24,296 nucleotides of DNA from positions 1 through 24,296 of the forward strand of contig MHHC01000021.1 of the NCBI GenBank assembly GCA_001805885.1. Reading direction: 5' to 3'. The position numbers and the translations under genes were made by a program. Numbering within the stretch: the stretch's first letter is position 1; each line of letters begins with the position of its first letter. The notes beneath the pieces are model-generated. The model was not told where the DNA came from and ran no database searches. It saw only the letters and a list, made by a program, of their open reading frames with translations. The stretch comes from Omnitrophica WOR_2 bacterium RIFCSPLOWO2_12_FULL_51_24 (GTDB taxonomy: Bacteria > Omnitrophota > Gorgyraeia > Pluralincolimonadales > Pluralincolimonadaceae). Positions 1 through 6,753 of this stretch are shown in pieces.

Positions 1-75
1 CTTTTTGCGCGCCGCATAAACGGCCGCTGTGATACCCGCGGGGCCGGCGCCTACAATGATAAGGTCATAGACCAT
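1..75 (-). CDS. trxB: Thioredoxin reductase, N-terminal fragment (cut by window edge)
   Basis: Only the first 25 codons are inside the window. They read MVYDLIIVGAGPAGITAAVY followed by AARKK, the FAD-binding beta-alpha-beta fold with a GAGPAG dinucleotide motif at residues 9-14. This start is typical of NADPH-dependent thioredoxin reductase, a cytoplasmic flavoenzyme that reduces thioredoxin or glutaredoxin-like proteins. The ATG overlaps the TAA of the glutaredoxin gene by one base (TAATG), so the two are translationally coupled and the reductase probably recharges that glutaredoxin. The N-terminus alone cannot exclude a related flavoprotein of the same superfamily; the call rests on the motif plus its neighbour. 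Confidence 0.75.
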   Translation of the reverse strand, partial: MVYDLIIVGAGPAGITAAVYAARKK

Positions 76-308
76 TAAATGCCCAAAGCCTTTTTAACCG
101 CTTCCTTATCGAATCCCACAATGATCTCGCCTTCAATATCCAAGACCGGAACGCCCATCTGGCCGGAGATCTTTACCATCTCCTCCGATTTTTGCTGGTC
201 CGCGGAGACGTCGATATCCTCGAACTCGATATTGCTATCCTTCAGGAACTGTTTCGCCCTTACACAATACGGACAGGTTGGCGTGCTATAGACTTTAACT
301 TTTTTCAT
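75..308 (-). CDS. Glutaredoxin-family thiol-disulfide oxidoreductase
   Basis: A 77-residue single-domain protein. The active-site motif CPYC lies at residues 12-15 after the first beta strand (VKVYSTPTCPYC), and the cis-proline motif GVPV is near residues 52-55, both diagnostic of the thioredoxin-fold glutaredoxin/NrdH group. It should act in the cytoplasm as a small electron carrier, probably reduced by the thioredoxin reductase encoded next to it rather than by glutathione; that pairing is inference from context. A good Shine-Dalgarno (GGAGGAGTTC) precedes the ATG. The start overlaps the nitroreductase stop by one base and the stop overlaps trxB by one base, giving a tight three-gene redox unit. 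Confidence 0.88.
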   Translation of the reverse strand: MKKVKVYSTPTCPYCVRAKQFLKDSNIEFEDIDVSADQQKSEEMVKISGQMGVPVLDIEGEIIVGFDKEAVKKALGI

Positions 309-802
309 TAGAACTCCTCCCAGTGTATTACTTCGTTAAACGGCCTCTTTTGGTGAGGCTCAGGTTTGATCTTAGGATAACCCAGAGAGAGTATACTTAT
401 CAACTTAAAACTTTGCGGGACGTTAAGGGCTTTGGCGATCCTGATACTGTACTCTTTCTTGTCGCCCGCTATCCAACATGAAGCGACTCCAAGGGCGGTA
501 GCTGCAAGAAGTACGTTTTCCGTGGCGGCGCAACCGTCCTCAAGATAATATTTGGTATCCTTGCAGAAGACGATGATCGCGGCCGCGGCGCCGGACATGA
601 ATTTACCATGGTCGGCAATATCCGCGAGCTCCTTCAACTTCTCCCTGCCGGTCACGACCACAAATTCCCACGGTTGTTCACCCCTCGCGGTAGGGGCTAA
701 GCGGCCGGCATTGACCATCTTCTCGAGTTTTTCTTTTTCGACCGGCTTATCGCCGTATTCCCGAACGCTTATCCTATTTTTGAATGCCTCAAAGATATCC
801 AT
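308..802 (-). CDS. Nitroreductase family protein (FMN-dependent)
   Basis: A 164-residue protein, short for the family. The N-terminal FMN-phosphate-binding pattern is seen as RISVREY (residues 10-16), followed by APTARGEQPWEFVVV, the usual APS/T..QPW segment of nitroreductases, and a C-terminal ISILSLGYP, the family's strand before the final helix. Such enzymes are cytoplasmic homodimers that reduce nitro compounds, quinones or flavins with NAD(P)H; the substrate cannot be told from sequence. It is the first gene of the nitroreductase-glutaredoxin-trxB unit and lies 18 bp after the beta-barrel gene, so it may be read from the metY promoter as the distal part of one long transcript. Confidence 0.85.
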   Translation of the reverse strand: MDIFEAFKNRISVREYGDKPVEKEKLEKMVNAGRLAPTARGEQPWEFVVVTGREKLKELADIADHGKFMSGAAAAIIVFCKDTKYYLEDGCAATENVLLAATALGVASCWIAGDKKEYSIRIAKALNVPQSFKLISILSLGYPKIKPEPHQKRPFNEVIHWEEF

Positions 803-820
803 ATCCCCTTTCCCCTTCTT

Positions 821-1510
821 TCAGTATTTGTAATAAAGGCCGGCGCTCAGCGAATTTTCGTCTATGATATGGCCTTCTATCTTCAGGGTCAGATCCTCTC
901 GAAGGTCGAACCCGCAGCCGGCTATCAGGCCTCCGTAATATTTAGGGGAGAGCCTCTGCCTTTCGCCGCGGTTTACCCGATAGCCCAGATCGAACTTGGA
1001 GACCTTTCCGCCAAGGAACGGCTCGAACTTCCCGAATTTTTTGGACCCGAGGATATCGAACTGCCAGTCGTCAAGGAAAGTTTCGTACTTACTACCGCCG
1101 GCATTTTCGTTTGTCGGATGGACGCTTATATGATGGAAGCCGAAGACGATCCTGGTCTTATCAGCCGTCTTGTCCCGGAGAAGTATCCGAAAGCCGTATC
1201 CGCCCGCGAAGCCGGTTCCGTAATTTACGGACGGCATCTCTCCCCCGTCCTGCCTCAGGTCGCCTACCCCAAGCTTGCCGTCAAATGTAAACCAGTCCAA
1301 CGCGCCGTAGGAGAAATCGACAAAATGCTGAAAACTTCTGAGGCTGCCGTGCTCATCGTTTAACCTGTGCTTGAAGACGAGATTGGTTTGATACCCGATT
1401 GAGATCTTTCCCTTTTGAGGGGTATCCGTCCCATATGCCGGAGCCGCGTAGACGCGATCCGCTGAGAAGACCAGGATAGATATGATAAAAATTATCTTAC
1501 GCATGGGCAT
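821..1510 (-). CDS. Exported beta-barrel-like outer membrane protein, function unknown
   Basis: A 229-residue protein with a clear signal peptide: short basic start MPMRK, hydrophobic core IIFIISILVF, and a likely cleavage after VYA. The mature part alternates polar and hydrophobic residues, is rich in Gly, Tyr and Phe, and ends in SAGLYYKY. A terminal aromatic strand of this kind is typical of outer-membrane beta-barrels. No family was recognised. The start may be the ATG at 1510 or the second ATG at 1504 (MRKIIF); neither has a convincing Shine-Dalgarno. It sits 15 bp after an AsmA-like gene, which could concern envelope biogenesis, but nothing in the sequence links the two functionally. 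Confidence 0.7.
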   Translation of the reverse strand: MPMRKIIFIISILVFSADRVYAAPAYGTDTPQKGKISIGYQTNLVFKHRLNDEHGSLRSFQHFVDFSYGALDWFTFDGKLGVGDLRQDGGEMPSVNYGTGFAGGYGFRILLRDKTADKTRIVFGFHHISVHPTNENAGGSKYETFLDDWQFDILGSKKFGKFEPFLGGKVSKFDLGYRVNRGERQRLSPKYYGGLIAGCGFDLREDLTLKIEGHIIDENSLSAGLYYKY

Positions 1511-1525
1511 ATTTTAATGCGCTTT

Positions 1526-2230
1526 TTATTTACCGAACGGCAATAAATCTTTTACCGTTTCAACGGTCTTTGAGACAGCTTCTTTCAGTGCATCTGAGGC
1601 GGCGCCCCTTAACGGACCAAGGTCAAAATTAGTTAGATTTGCGATATTGGTTTTAGTCAGGGCCTTAAATACGACCAGAGAGGTGAAAGAATAGGGATTG
1701 GTTATATTGGTATAATGTTCATCGATCCCTACGTTATACTCTTTCACCACAGGCACGCCCGGCCTCGAATAGTCTTTGTAAACGACTTTGTCTATTTTTA
1801 AGTCCAGGACATCGATTTTAAATTTGGAATCCTTCTTTTTTTCGCCGGCCTGTCCCTTTGTCTGTATCGCCTTGAGGGAATTGAGATTGAGTTCTCCTGC
1901 CTCGTTCTTTATGACGACAAATTCCCTGAGATACAGTTTTACTTTTTTGAGATGCTTGGCGCCGGTCAAAAAAGAGCCAAGATCATAATTTATGTAGAGC
2001 TCCGGCATATCCACCATCACCCTTTCCCTAAAAACCATCTTTGGGTTGCCTAATTTAAATCCTTTGACATCAACCGTACTGTTAAAAACTCCCAAACTGA
2101 GCTTTTGCACGCTCGCGGGCAGATCGGTAAAAGAGCTAATTCCGGCTGTCAGAAAAGCGCCGGCGATAAAGTCTTTTGCGAGAAACAATACGACAAGGAT
2201 GGCGACAATTATAATGACCAGCGTTTTCAT
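1526..2230 (-). CDS. AsmA-like membrane-anchored protein
   Basis: A 234-residue protein beginning MKTLVIIIVAILVVLFLAKD, one N-terminal membrane anchor followed by a mainly beta-strand soluble part with the pattern LGVFNSTVDVKGFKLGNP and later DVLDLKIDKVVYKDYS. This resembles the N-terminal region of AsmA/DUF748-type proteins, which act at the cytoplasmic membrane facing the periplasm in envelope lipid or protein homeostasis. An upstream in-frame start at 2362 exists but would run deep into metW; the ATG at 2230 has an AAGGAGA Shine-Dalgarno and follows the metW stop by 14 bp, so I prefer it. A second, only loosely similar protein lies at 19162-19860. Family assignment is by pattern, not by a diagnostic motif. 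Confidence 0.65.
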   Translation of the reverse strand: MKTLVIIIVAILVVLFLAKDFIAGAFLTAGISSFTDLPASVQKLSLGVFNSTVDVKGFKLGNPKMVFRERVMVDMPELYINYDLGSFLTGAKHLKKVKLYLREFVVIKNEAGELNLNSLKAIQTKGQAGEKKKDSKFKIDVLDLKIDKVVYKDYSRPGVPVVKEYNVGIDEHYTNITNPYSFTSLVVFKALTKTNIANLTNFDLGPLRGAASDALKEAVSKTVETVKDLLPFGK

Positions 2231-2244
2231 CTCCGGTCTCCTTT

Positions 2245-2841
2245 TTAGCGCTTCGTTATTACATATACCGCGTTCAAAGCAAAGAGGTTTGGCAGGAAAT
2301 TGGCTGCGCTTCTCTTGCCCAGATAATACTCCTCTATTATCGAAATACCCTTTTCCGAACAAAATTCCTTGAAATCGCTTATGCTTAAGAAATGCAGGTT
2401 AGGGGTATTATACCACCGGTAGGGCAATGAATAAGTAACCGGGGTCTTGCCTTTGAGAAAAAGCCGGAGCCTCGCACGCCAGTAAGCAAAATTAGGAAAC
2501 CCGACTATTACCTTATCGCCGATCCTTAACGCCTCGTCTATCACGAAGTCGACCTTCCTCACCTCCTGCATGCTCTGGTTGAGTATCACGTAGTCGAAGG
2601 ATTTGTCGGGGTATTCGGTCAGGCCGCTGTCTATATCGCCATGGAAGACGCTCAATCCCTTCTCCACGCATTTATAGATCGCGTCTTCGCGGAGTTCTAT
2701 CCCTTGCGCCTTTATCCCCTTCCCCTTCGAGAGAAGATAAAGGAGATCCCCTTCGCCGCAACCCAGGTCCAGGACCCTGGAATCGGGTTCGACAATTCCG
2801 TATATTATCTTATGGTCTAACCTTTCCGCATCTTCCGCCAT
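2245..2841 (-). CDS. metW: Methionine biosynthesis protein MetW (SAM-dependent methyltransferase fold)
   Basis: A 198-residue protein from the ATG at 2841, the usual MetW length. SAM-binding motif I is VLDLGCGEG at residues 23-31, with the characteristic MetW segments VILNQSMQEV, VIVGFPNFAYWRARL and LPYRWYNTPNLHFLSI. MetW is a cytoplasmic partner of MetX in many bacteria and in some is needed for homoserine acylation; its own chemical reaction is not settled. An in-frame start at 2952 would overlap metX by over 100 bases and adds non-homologous residues, so it was rejected. The chosen ATG lies 2 bp after the metX stop, with an AAGGAAGG ribosome-binding site inside the end of metX. Confidence 0.9.
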   Translation of the reverse strand: MAEDAERLDHKIIYGIVEPDSRVLDLGCGEGDLLYLLSKGKGIKAQGIELREDAIYKCVEKGLSVFHGDIDSGLTEYPDKSFDYVILNQSMQEVRKVDFVIDEALRIGDKVIVGFPNFAYWRARLRLFLKGKTPVTYSLPYRWYNTPNLHFLSISDFKEFCSEKGISIIEEYYLGKRSAANFLPNLFALNAVYVITKR

Positions 2842-2843
2842 GG

Positions 2844-3986
2844 TTATGTACCTTCCTTGTATACTTTCTTGAGAAAGTGCCTGATAAGGTGCGTCTCCTC
2901 CTTCACCTCGAGCAGGAACGCATCGTGGCCGTAAGTCGACTTGATCTCGCAATACGTCGCATCGACATGCCTGGTTTTAAGTTGGCGCACGATATCCTGC
3001 AGCTGATAAGAAGGATAAAGCCAATCCGACTTGAAGGCGATGACCAAAAAACGGGTATCTATGGTCTTTCCCGACGGTATCAGTCTCCCGCCGGAAAGAT
3101 CAAAATAATCCAGGGCCTTTGTTATATAAAGATAAGAGTTTGCGTCGAATCTTTTCACGAAACTGTCGCCTCTATATCTCAGGTATCCCTCCACCTCAAA
3201 ATCGGTGATAAACTTAAAACTGAAGTTCTTGTCCTTAAGGCGGCGCGAGAATTTCTCCTCCATCGACTGGTCGCTCATGTAAGTTATGTGGCCGATCATG
3301 CGGGCGACCGCAAGCCCCTTTTCAGGCTGGCCGTGCCCGTAATAATTCCCTTCCCGCCAATCTGAATCCCCCATTACAGCCTGCCTTCCGACCTCATCGA
3401 AAGCTATCTGCTGGGGAGAATGCTTTAAGGTCGTAGCGATCGGTATGGCCGACCGCACTTTATCCGGGTAAGACGCGACCCACTGGAGCGCCTGCATCCC
3501 GCCCATCGAACCGCCGACAACGCATAGTAACCTATCTATCCCAAGATGGCCTATTAAATACTTCTGGGCATTGACCATGTCGGATATCGTTATCAACGGG
3601 AACTCCAAAGCGTACGGCTTCCCGGTCTTCGGATTTATTGAAGACGGCCCGGTACTTCCCTTGCATCCGCCGATAACATTTGAACAGATCACGAAATATT
3701 TCGTAGTGTCAAAGGCTTTGCCGGGCCCTATCATCGAATCCCACCATCCCGGCTCCTTGTCGCCTTCATGAAAACCGGCCGCATGAGCGTCTCCGGAGAG
3801 GGCTGGCTCGATCAGTATCGCGTTGCCCTTCTCCTTGTTTAGCGACCCATAGATCTCGTAAGCCAAAGTTATGGGACCAAGGACCTGACCGGATTCCAGC
3901 TTCAACTCATCCGGCGGCTCCGCGAAAGTAAAATATTTCGTCTTTACTATTCCTACACTGTTTTCGTCGGTCACGGTCTGCCTCAA
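2844..3986 (-). CDS. metX: Homoserine O-acyltransferase (O-acetyltransferase type)
   Basis: A 380-residue alpha/beta hydrolase-fold enzyme that activates homoserine with an acyl-CoA for direct sulfhydrylation. The nucleophile is Ser160 in VVGGSMGGMQAL; Asp321 (KSDWLYP) and His354 (YGHDAFL) complete the triad. The GGCKGSTGPSSINP segment (107-119) is typical of MetX. The early HAL(T/S)GD oxyanion segment here reads PALSGDAH, with Pro in place of the usual His. Acetyl versus succinyl specificity cannot be told here; a metW partner is compatible with either. The start is uncertain: the longest frame opens with TTG at 3986, overlapping the metY stop by 4 bases, but a GTG at 3974 has a better-spaced GAGG ribosome-binding site. 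Confidence 0.93.
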   Translation of the reverse strand: MRQTVTDENSVGIVKTKYFTFAEPPDELKLESGQVLGPITLAYEIYGSLNKEKGNAILIEPALSGDAHAAGFHEGDKEPGWWDSMIGPGKAFDTTKYFVICSNVIGGCKGSTGPSSINPKTGKPYALEFPLITISDMVNAQKYLIGHLGIDRLLCVVGGSMGGMQALQWVASYPDKVRSAIPIATTLKHSPQQIAFDEVGRQAVMGDSDWREGNYYGHGQPEKGLAVARMIGHITYMSDQSMEEKFSRRLKDKNFSFKFITDFEVEGYLRYRGDSFVKRFDANSYLYITKALDYFDLSGGRLIPSGKTIDTRFLVIAFKSDWLYPSYQLQDIVRQLKTRHVDATYCEIKSTYGHDAFLLEVKEETHLIRHFLKKVYKEGT

Positions 3987-5284
3987 CTTTCCGCTTTTCG
4001 TAAAGCTTGTTCTATATCGGCGATAATATCGTCTATATGCTCTATACCGATAGATAATCTTATGAAGTCCGGCGTGACGCCGGTCGCCAGCTGTTCCTCT
4101 GCACTAAGTTGCTGATGGGTGGTAGTAGCGGGATGGATCGCAAGGCTCTTGGCGTCACCGATGTTGGCCAGGTGCGATATCAATTCAAGCGAATCGATGA
4201 ACTTCTTGCCTGCCGCGAGACCGCCCTTTATCCCAAAACCCAGTATGGAGCCGGCTCCTTTAGGCAAATACTTTTTGACCCTTTCCTTCTCAGGGCTATC
4301 CGGCAAACCGGGATAATTGACCCAGGTGACCCCGGGATGCTTCTGAAGATACTTGGTTACGGCAAGCGCGTTTTCGGAGTGCCGCGGCATCCTTAAATGC
4401 AATGTCTCCAGCCCCTGGAGAAAAAGAAAAGAATTAAAAGGCGAAAGGGCCGGTCCGATGTCGCGCAATATAGTGACTCTCGCCTTAATTATGTAGGCTA
4501 TGTTCCCGAGCGGCTTTAAGGCCTCTACGAAATTGATCCCGTGGTAACTGGGATCGGGTTCAGTGATCAGCGGGAACTTTCCGCCCTGGGTCCAGTCGAA
4601 TTTACCCGAATCGACGATCACCCCTCCTAGCGAGGTCCCGTGTCCTCCTATGAACTTCGTGGCCGAATAGACTATGATATCGACGCCAAAATCAATGGGT
4701 CTCATCAAATAAGGGGAAACCGTGTTGTCGAGAACAAAAGGTATGCCGTTCTTGTGGGCCAGTTTTGATATCCCCTCCAGGTCGGCAACATCAAGTTTCG
4801 GATTTCCGATCGATTCCGCATAGAGGGCCTTGGTCTTGGGCGTTATCGCCTTCTGAAAAGCGCCAAGATCGTTTGATTCGACGAATTTCACGTTAACCCC
4901 CAAGCGGGGAAAAGTATAGTGGAAAAGGTTGTATGTGCCGCCGTAAAGGTTGTCGGCCGATACTATCTCGTCCCCTGCTTTCGCTATATTAAGAAGCGCC
5001 AACGTGATCGCGGATTGCCCGCTCGCGACCGCTAGGGCGCCGACGCCGCCGTCTAACAGGGCGACCCTCTTCTCGAAAACATCGGTAGTGGGATTCATCA
5101 GGCGCGTATATATATTCCCGAACTCCCTGAGCCCGAAAAGATTAGCCGCGTGTTCCGTGCTCTTGAACTGATACGAGGTCGTCTGATAAATGGGGACTGC
5201 CCGCGAACCGGTCGTAGGGTCGGGCTCCTGCCCGCCGTGTAAAGCCAATGTCTCAACCCTAAGCCTTGAATCTATCTTGCTCAC
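3983..5284 (-). CDS. metY: O-acetylhomoserine sulfhydrylase (PLP-dependent)
   Basis: A 433-residue Cys/Met-metabolism PLP enzyme, the usual length. The PLP lysine is Lys210 in IIVYSATKFIGGHG; other family marks are PIYQTTSYQF (31-40), NIYTRLMNPTTDVFE (57-71), ASGQSAI (88-94) and FVLDNTVSPYL (183-193). It replaces the acyl group of O-acylhomoserine with sulfide to give homocysteine, following MetX in the pathway. The start is GTG at 5284, with a strong GGGAGG Shine-Dalgarno at 5294-5289. It is the first gene behind the promoter and SAM-II-like leader at 5453-5306, so the whole metY-metX-metW unit should be repressed when S-adenosylmethionine is high. Confidence 0.95.
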   Translation of the reverse strand: MSKIDSRLRVETLALHGGQEPDPTTGSRAVPIYQTTSYQFKSTEHAANLFGLREFGNIYTRLMNPTTDVFEKRVALLDGGVGALAVASGQSAITLALLNIAKAGDEIVSADNLYGGTYNLFHYTFPRLGVNVKFVESNDLGAFQKAITPKTKALYAESIGNPKLDVADLEGISKLAHKNGIPFVLDNTVSPYLMRPIDFGVDIIVYSATKFIGGHGTSLGGVIVDSGKFDWTQGGKFPLITEPDPSYHGINFVEALKPLGNIAYIIKARVTILRDIGPALSPFNSFLFLQGLETLHLRMPRHSENALAVTKYLQKHPGVTWVNYPGLPDSPEKERVKKYLPKGAGSILGFGIKGGLAAGKKFIDSLELISHLANIGDAKSLAIHPATTTHQQLSAEEQLATGVTPDFIRLSIGIEHIDDIIADIEQALRKAES

Positions 5285-5305
5285 TGTTCCTCCCTTAAGA
5301 CCCGC

Positions 5306-5338
5306 AAAAACAAAAAACCCGCACTAAAAAGCACGGGT
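5306..5338 (-). terminator. Intrinsic terminator of the metY leader
   Basis: The stem ACCCGTGC (5338-5331) pairs with GTGCGGGT (5324-5317) around a UUUUUA loop, followed by T5-G-T5 (5316-5306). It lies about 20 bases before the metY start codon, so it is a conditional attenuator rather than the end of an upstream gene. A competing 7-bp pairing, AGACCCG (5340-5334) with CGGGTCT (5304-5298), overlaps it. Confidence 0.85.
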
Positions 5339-5412
5339 CTCGGTAAATCCACCTTTGTAAGCTTTTTAGCACATTTATTAAGCGGAGCAATACGCCTCAA
5401 CTCACCGCTCTC
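5306..5412 (-). promoter_or_regulatory. SAM-II-like riboswitch with antiterminator/terminator platform upstream of metY
   Basis: On the minus strand the leader holds a P1 stem GAGCGG (5410-5405) with CCGCTT (5385-5380), a 19-nt loop containing CGTATTGC, then AATAAATGTGCTAAAAAGC (5379-5361). Loop length and these two segments closely match my memory of the SAM-II (SAM_alpha) aptamer. Downstream is an intrinsic terminator (5338-5306). The conserved GTGCTAAAAAGC (5372-5361) can pair over 12 bp, two of them G-U, with GCTTTTTAGTGC (5332-5321), which forms the terminator loop and 3' arm. SAM binding should lock the first segment in the pseudoknot and release the terminator. Pairings are seen directly; ligand identity is inference from similarity and from metY being next. 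Confidence 0.82.
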
Positions 5413-5425
5413 TTTACTGTCCACA

Positions 5426-5453
5426 ATTTTACCATCATTTCTATTATTGTCAA
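5426..5453 (-). promoter_or_regulatory. Sigma-70-type promoter of metYXW
   Basis: A perfect -35 TTGACA (5453-5448) and a -10 TAAAAT (5431-5426), separated by 16 bp, sit just upstream of the SAM-II-like leader. Transcription would start around 5419-5417, a few bases before the P1 stem. The -35 box directly abuts the inverted repeat at 5454-5495. Confidence 0.8.
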
Positions 5454-5495
5454 GGAAAATCTGCCTTCGGCAGAAACTTTTCCAGCAGATTTTCC
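5454..5495. repeat. Nested inverted repeat between the REC-GGDEF gene and the metY promoter
   Basis: GGAAAATCTGC (5454-5464) is repeated exactly in inverted form as GCAGATTTTCC (5485-5495). Nested inside is a second perfect palindrome, TCTGCC-TTC-GGCAGA (5460-5474). The right arm of the small palindrome and the outer arms compete for pairing. There is no long U-run, so it is not a canonical intrinsic terminator; it could be a bidirectional transcript-end structure or a dispersed intergenic palindrome. Confidence 0.7.
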
Positions 5496-5500
5496 GAAGA

Positions 5501-5558
5501 CCCCGACGAATGCGAGTAAATTATCGTAGAGAATTTACCCGCGTCAGATGAGTCGGGG
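5501..5558. repeat. Imperfect long hairpin overlapping the 3' end of the REC-GGDEF gene
   Basis: An outer pair CCCCGAC (5501-5507) / GTCGGGG (5552-5558) encloses an inner stem GCGAGTAAATT (5512-5522) / AATTTACCCGC (5532-5542) with one mismatch. The outer right arm lies inside the last codons of the gene ending at 5544. It may stabilise the mRNA 3' end or contribute to termination for the minus-strand operon. Confidence 0.6.
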
Positions 5559-6737
5559 TAGATTGGCCGCGTCCTGTTCCCTGAGCGCTTCACGCAGTTC
5601 TTCCTCTTTGATAAAGCCGAGTTCCTTGAGGATCTCGCCGAGGATAACTCCCCGCCTCCAGTGAATATTCAACGCCTCGTCAAGCTGGTCCGGCGTCAAG
5701 ATCTTTTTTTCCAACAGGACATGCCCTAAAGGTATATAGGAATATGAAGGCGCGTCATCCTTTTTGTAAAACTGAGGCCCCACGAACTCGCCTGTCTTGC
5801 CGCTCCTCCTGTCCTCCATAAACTTGCTCCCCGAGATATCCTTAAGAAAACTTTTTATCTCCGCCAATCGCTCGTTTATCTGTATCACGCTCTGCAGGTC
5901 AGAATGGCTGTGCCTGTTGACGACGGCTATCGATACGCTCATCAGGCCCGCCTTTACCATCTTGTGAGCCCTGTCTTTTGCATCAATAAATCCGCGCTTT
6001 CTGTCATCCGGAGAATAATGAAAAGGGATTATCCTGTCGAAGGAAAGGATTATGTTATGGCAGACCTCTTTGTATTTGTCGGCGGATGTTATGAACATGA
6101 AATCATCCCCGCCTATGTGACCGATGAAATCCTCCTTGTTGCCGTATTTTTTGATAGTCGTATAAAGGACATAGGCGGTCTGCATGATCGCCCTGTCGCC
6201 TTTTAGATATCCGTAGACGTCATTGAAATACTTGAAACTATCGATATCGAGATAGCCGAAGGAAAAAGAGATATCCTTTTTGAGTCTCTCCTGCACCGCT
6301 TCTTCTATTATCCTTCCCCCGGGAAGGCCGGTAAGCGGACTCGCATAAAAGCTATATTGCGCCCTCCTCGCGGCCATCTCCACCCTGACGCGCAGGTCGA
6401 GCGGGTCAGGCGGTTTGATCAGATAATCATCCACGCCCTGTTTCAGGTTCAGAAGCTGGGTCCTGAGCTGGCGTTTATTTATGAGGGTTATGACGGGTAT
6501 AAAGGCGGTCACAAAATCGTCCTTCAAAAGGCGGCATATCTCAAGGTGCGCCTTACTGGCGGAATGGACATCGACCACTATCACATCGGGAGATATCTTC
6601 TTTATGGGAGTAACGTCGTGGGGCGGCGATTCACGCAGGGATACCTCGTAACCCCAGCCGTCGAAACAAAAACTCAAGACCTCCCTGAGGCTCTTGTCCG
6701 ACGAAATGATCAGTATTTTCTTCGTTCTTTCCGACAT
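5544..6737 (-). CDS. Response regulator: REC - GGDEF - MshEN-like C-terminal domain
   Basis: A 397-residue cytoplasmic signalling protein. Residues 1-125 are a receiver domain with the phosphoacceptor Asp56 (DVIVVDVHS) and the conserved Lys108 (DDYLIKPP). Residues 132-300 are a GGDEF domain: SPLTGLPGGR, LDIDSFKYFND (metal Asp164) and a variant signature GGDDF at 209-213; the RxxD inhibitory site is lost (NKED at 200-203). Residues 335-388 carry PLGHVLLEKKILTPDQLDEAL and LGEILKELGFIKEEEL, a two-repeat pattern like the N-terminal MshEN/GspE-N domain that can bind cyclic-di-GMP. It could make or sense this messenger; activity is not certain. It starts 16 bp after the secreted unknown gene. Confidence 0.88.
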   Translation of the reverse strand: MSERTKKILIISSDKSLREVLSFCFDGWGYEVSLRESPPHDVTPIKKISPDVIVVDVHSASKAHLEICRLLKDDFVTAFIPVITLINKRQLRTQLLNLKQGVDDYLIKPPDPLDLRVRVEMAARRAQYSFYASPLTGLPGGRIIEEAVQERLKKDISFSFGYLDIDSFKYFNDVYGYLKGDRAIMQTAYVLYTTIKKYGNKEDFIGHIGGDDFMFITSADKYKEVCHNIILSFDRIIPFHYSPDDRKRGFIDAKDRAHKMVKAGLMSVSIAVVNRHSHSDLQSVIQINERLAEIKSFLKDISGSKFMEDRRSGKTGEFVGPQFYKKDDAPSYSYIPLGHVLLEKKILTPDQLDEALNIHWRRGVILGEILKELGFIKEEELREALREQDAANLPRLI

Positions 6738-6753
6738 CCTATTTTTCCTGCAG

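Noticed and set aside
869..1363. A 164-codon plus-strand open frame
   Set aside because: It is antisense to the signal-peptide-bearing beta-barrel candidate and has no start-site support.
2844..3986. Pro in place of His in the PALSGDAH segment of MetX as an inactivating change
   Set aside because: The Ser-Asp-His triad and the rest of the active-site motifs are intact and the oxyanion contact there is through backbone amides, so an active enzyme is more likely.
5298..5412. T-box or SAM-I (S-box) leader
   Set aside because: No T-box motif (TGGNACCGCG-like) and no SAM-I four-way-junction pattern; the short P1 and loop with the AATAAATG...GCTAAAAAG segment fit SAM-II better.
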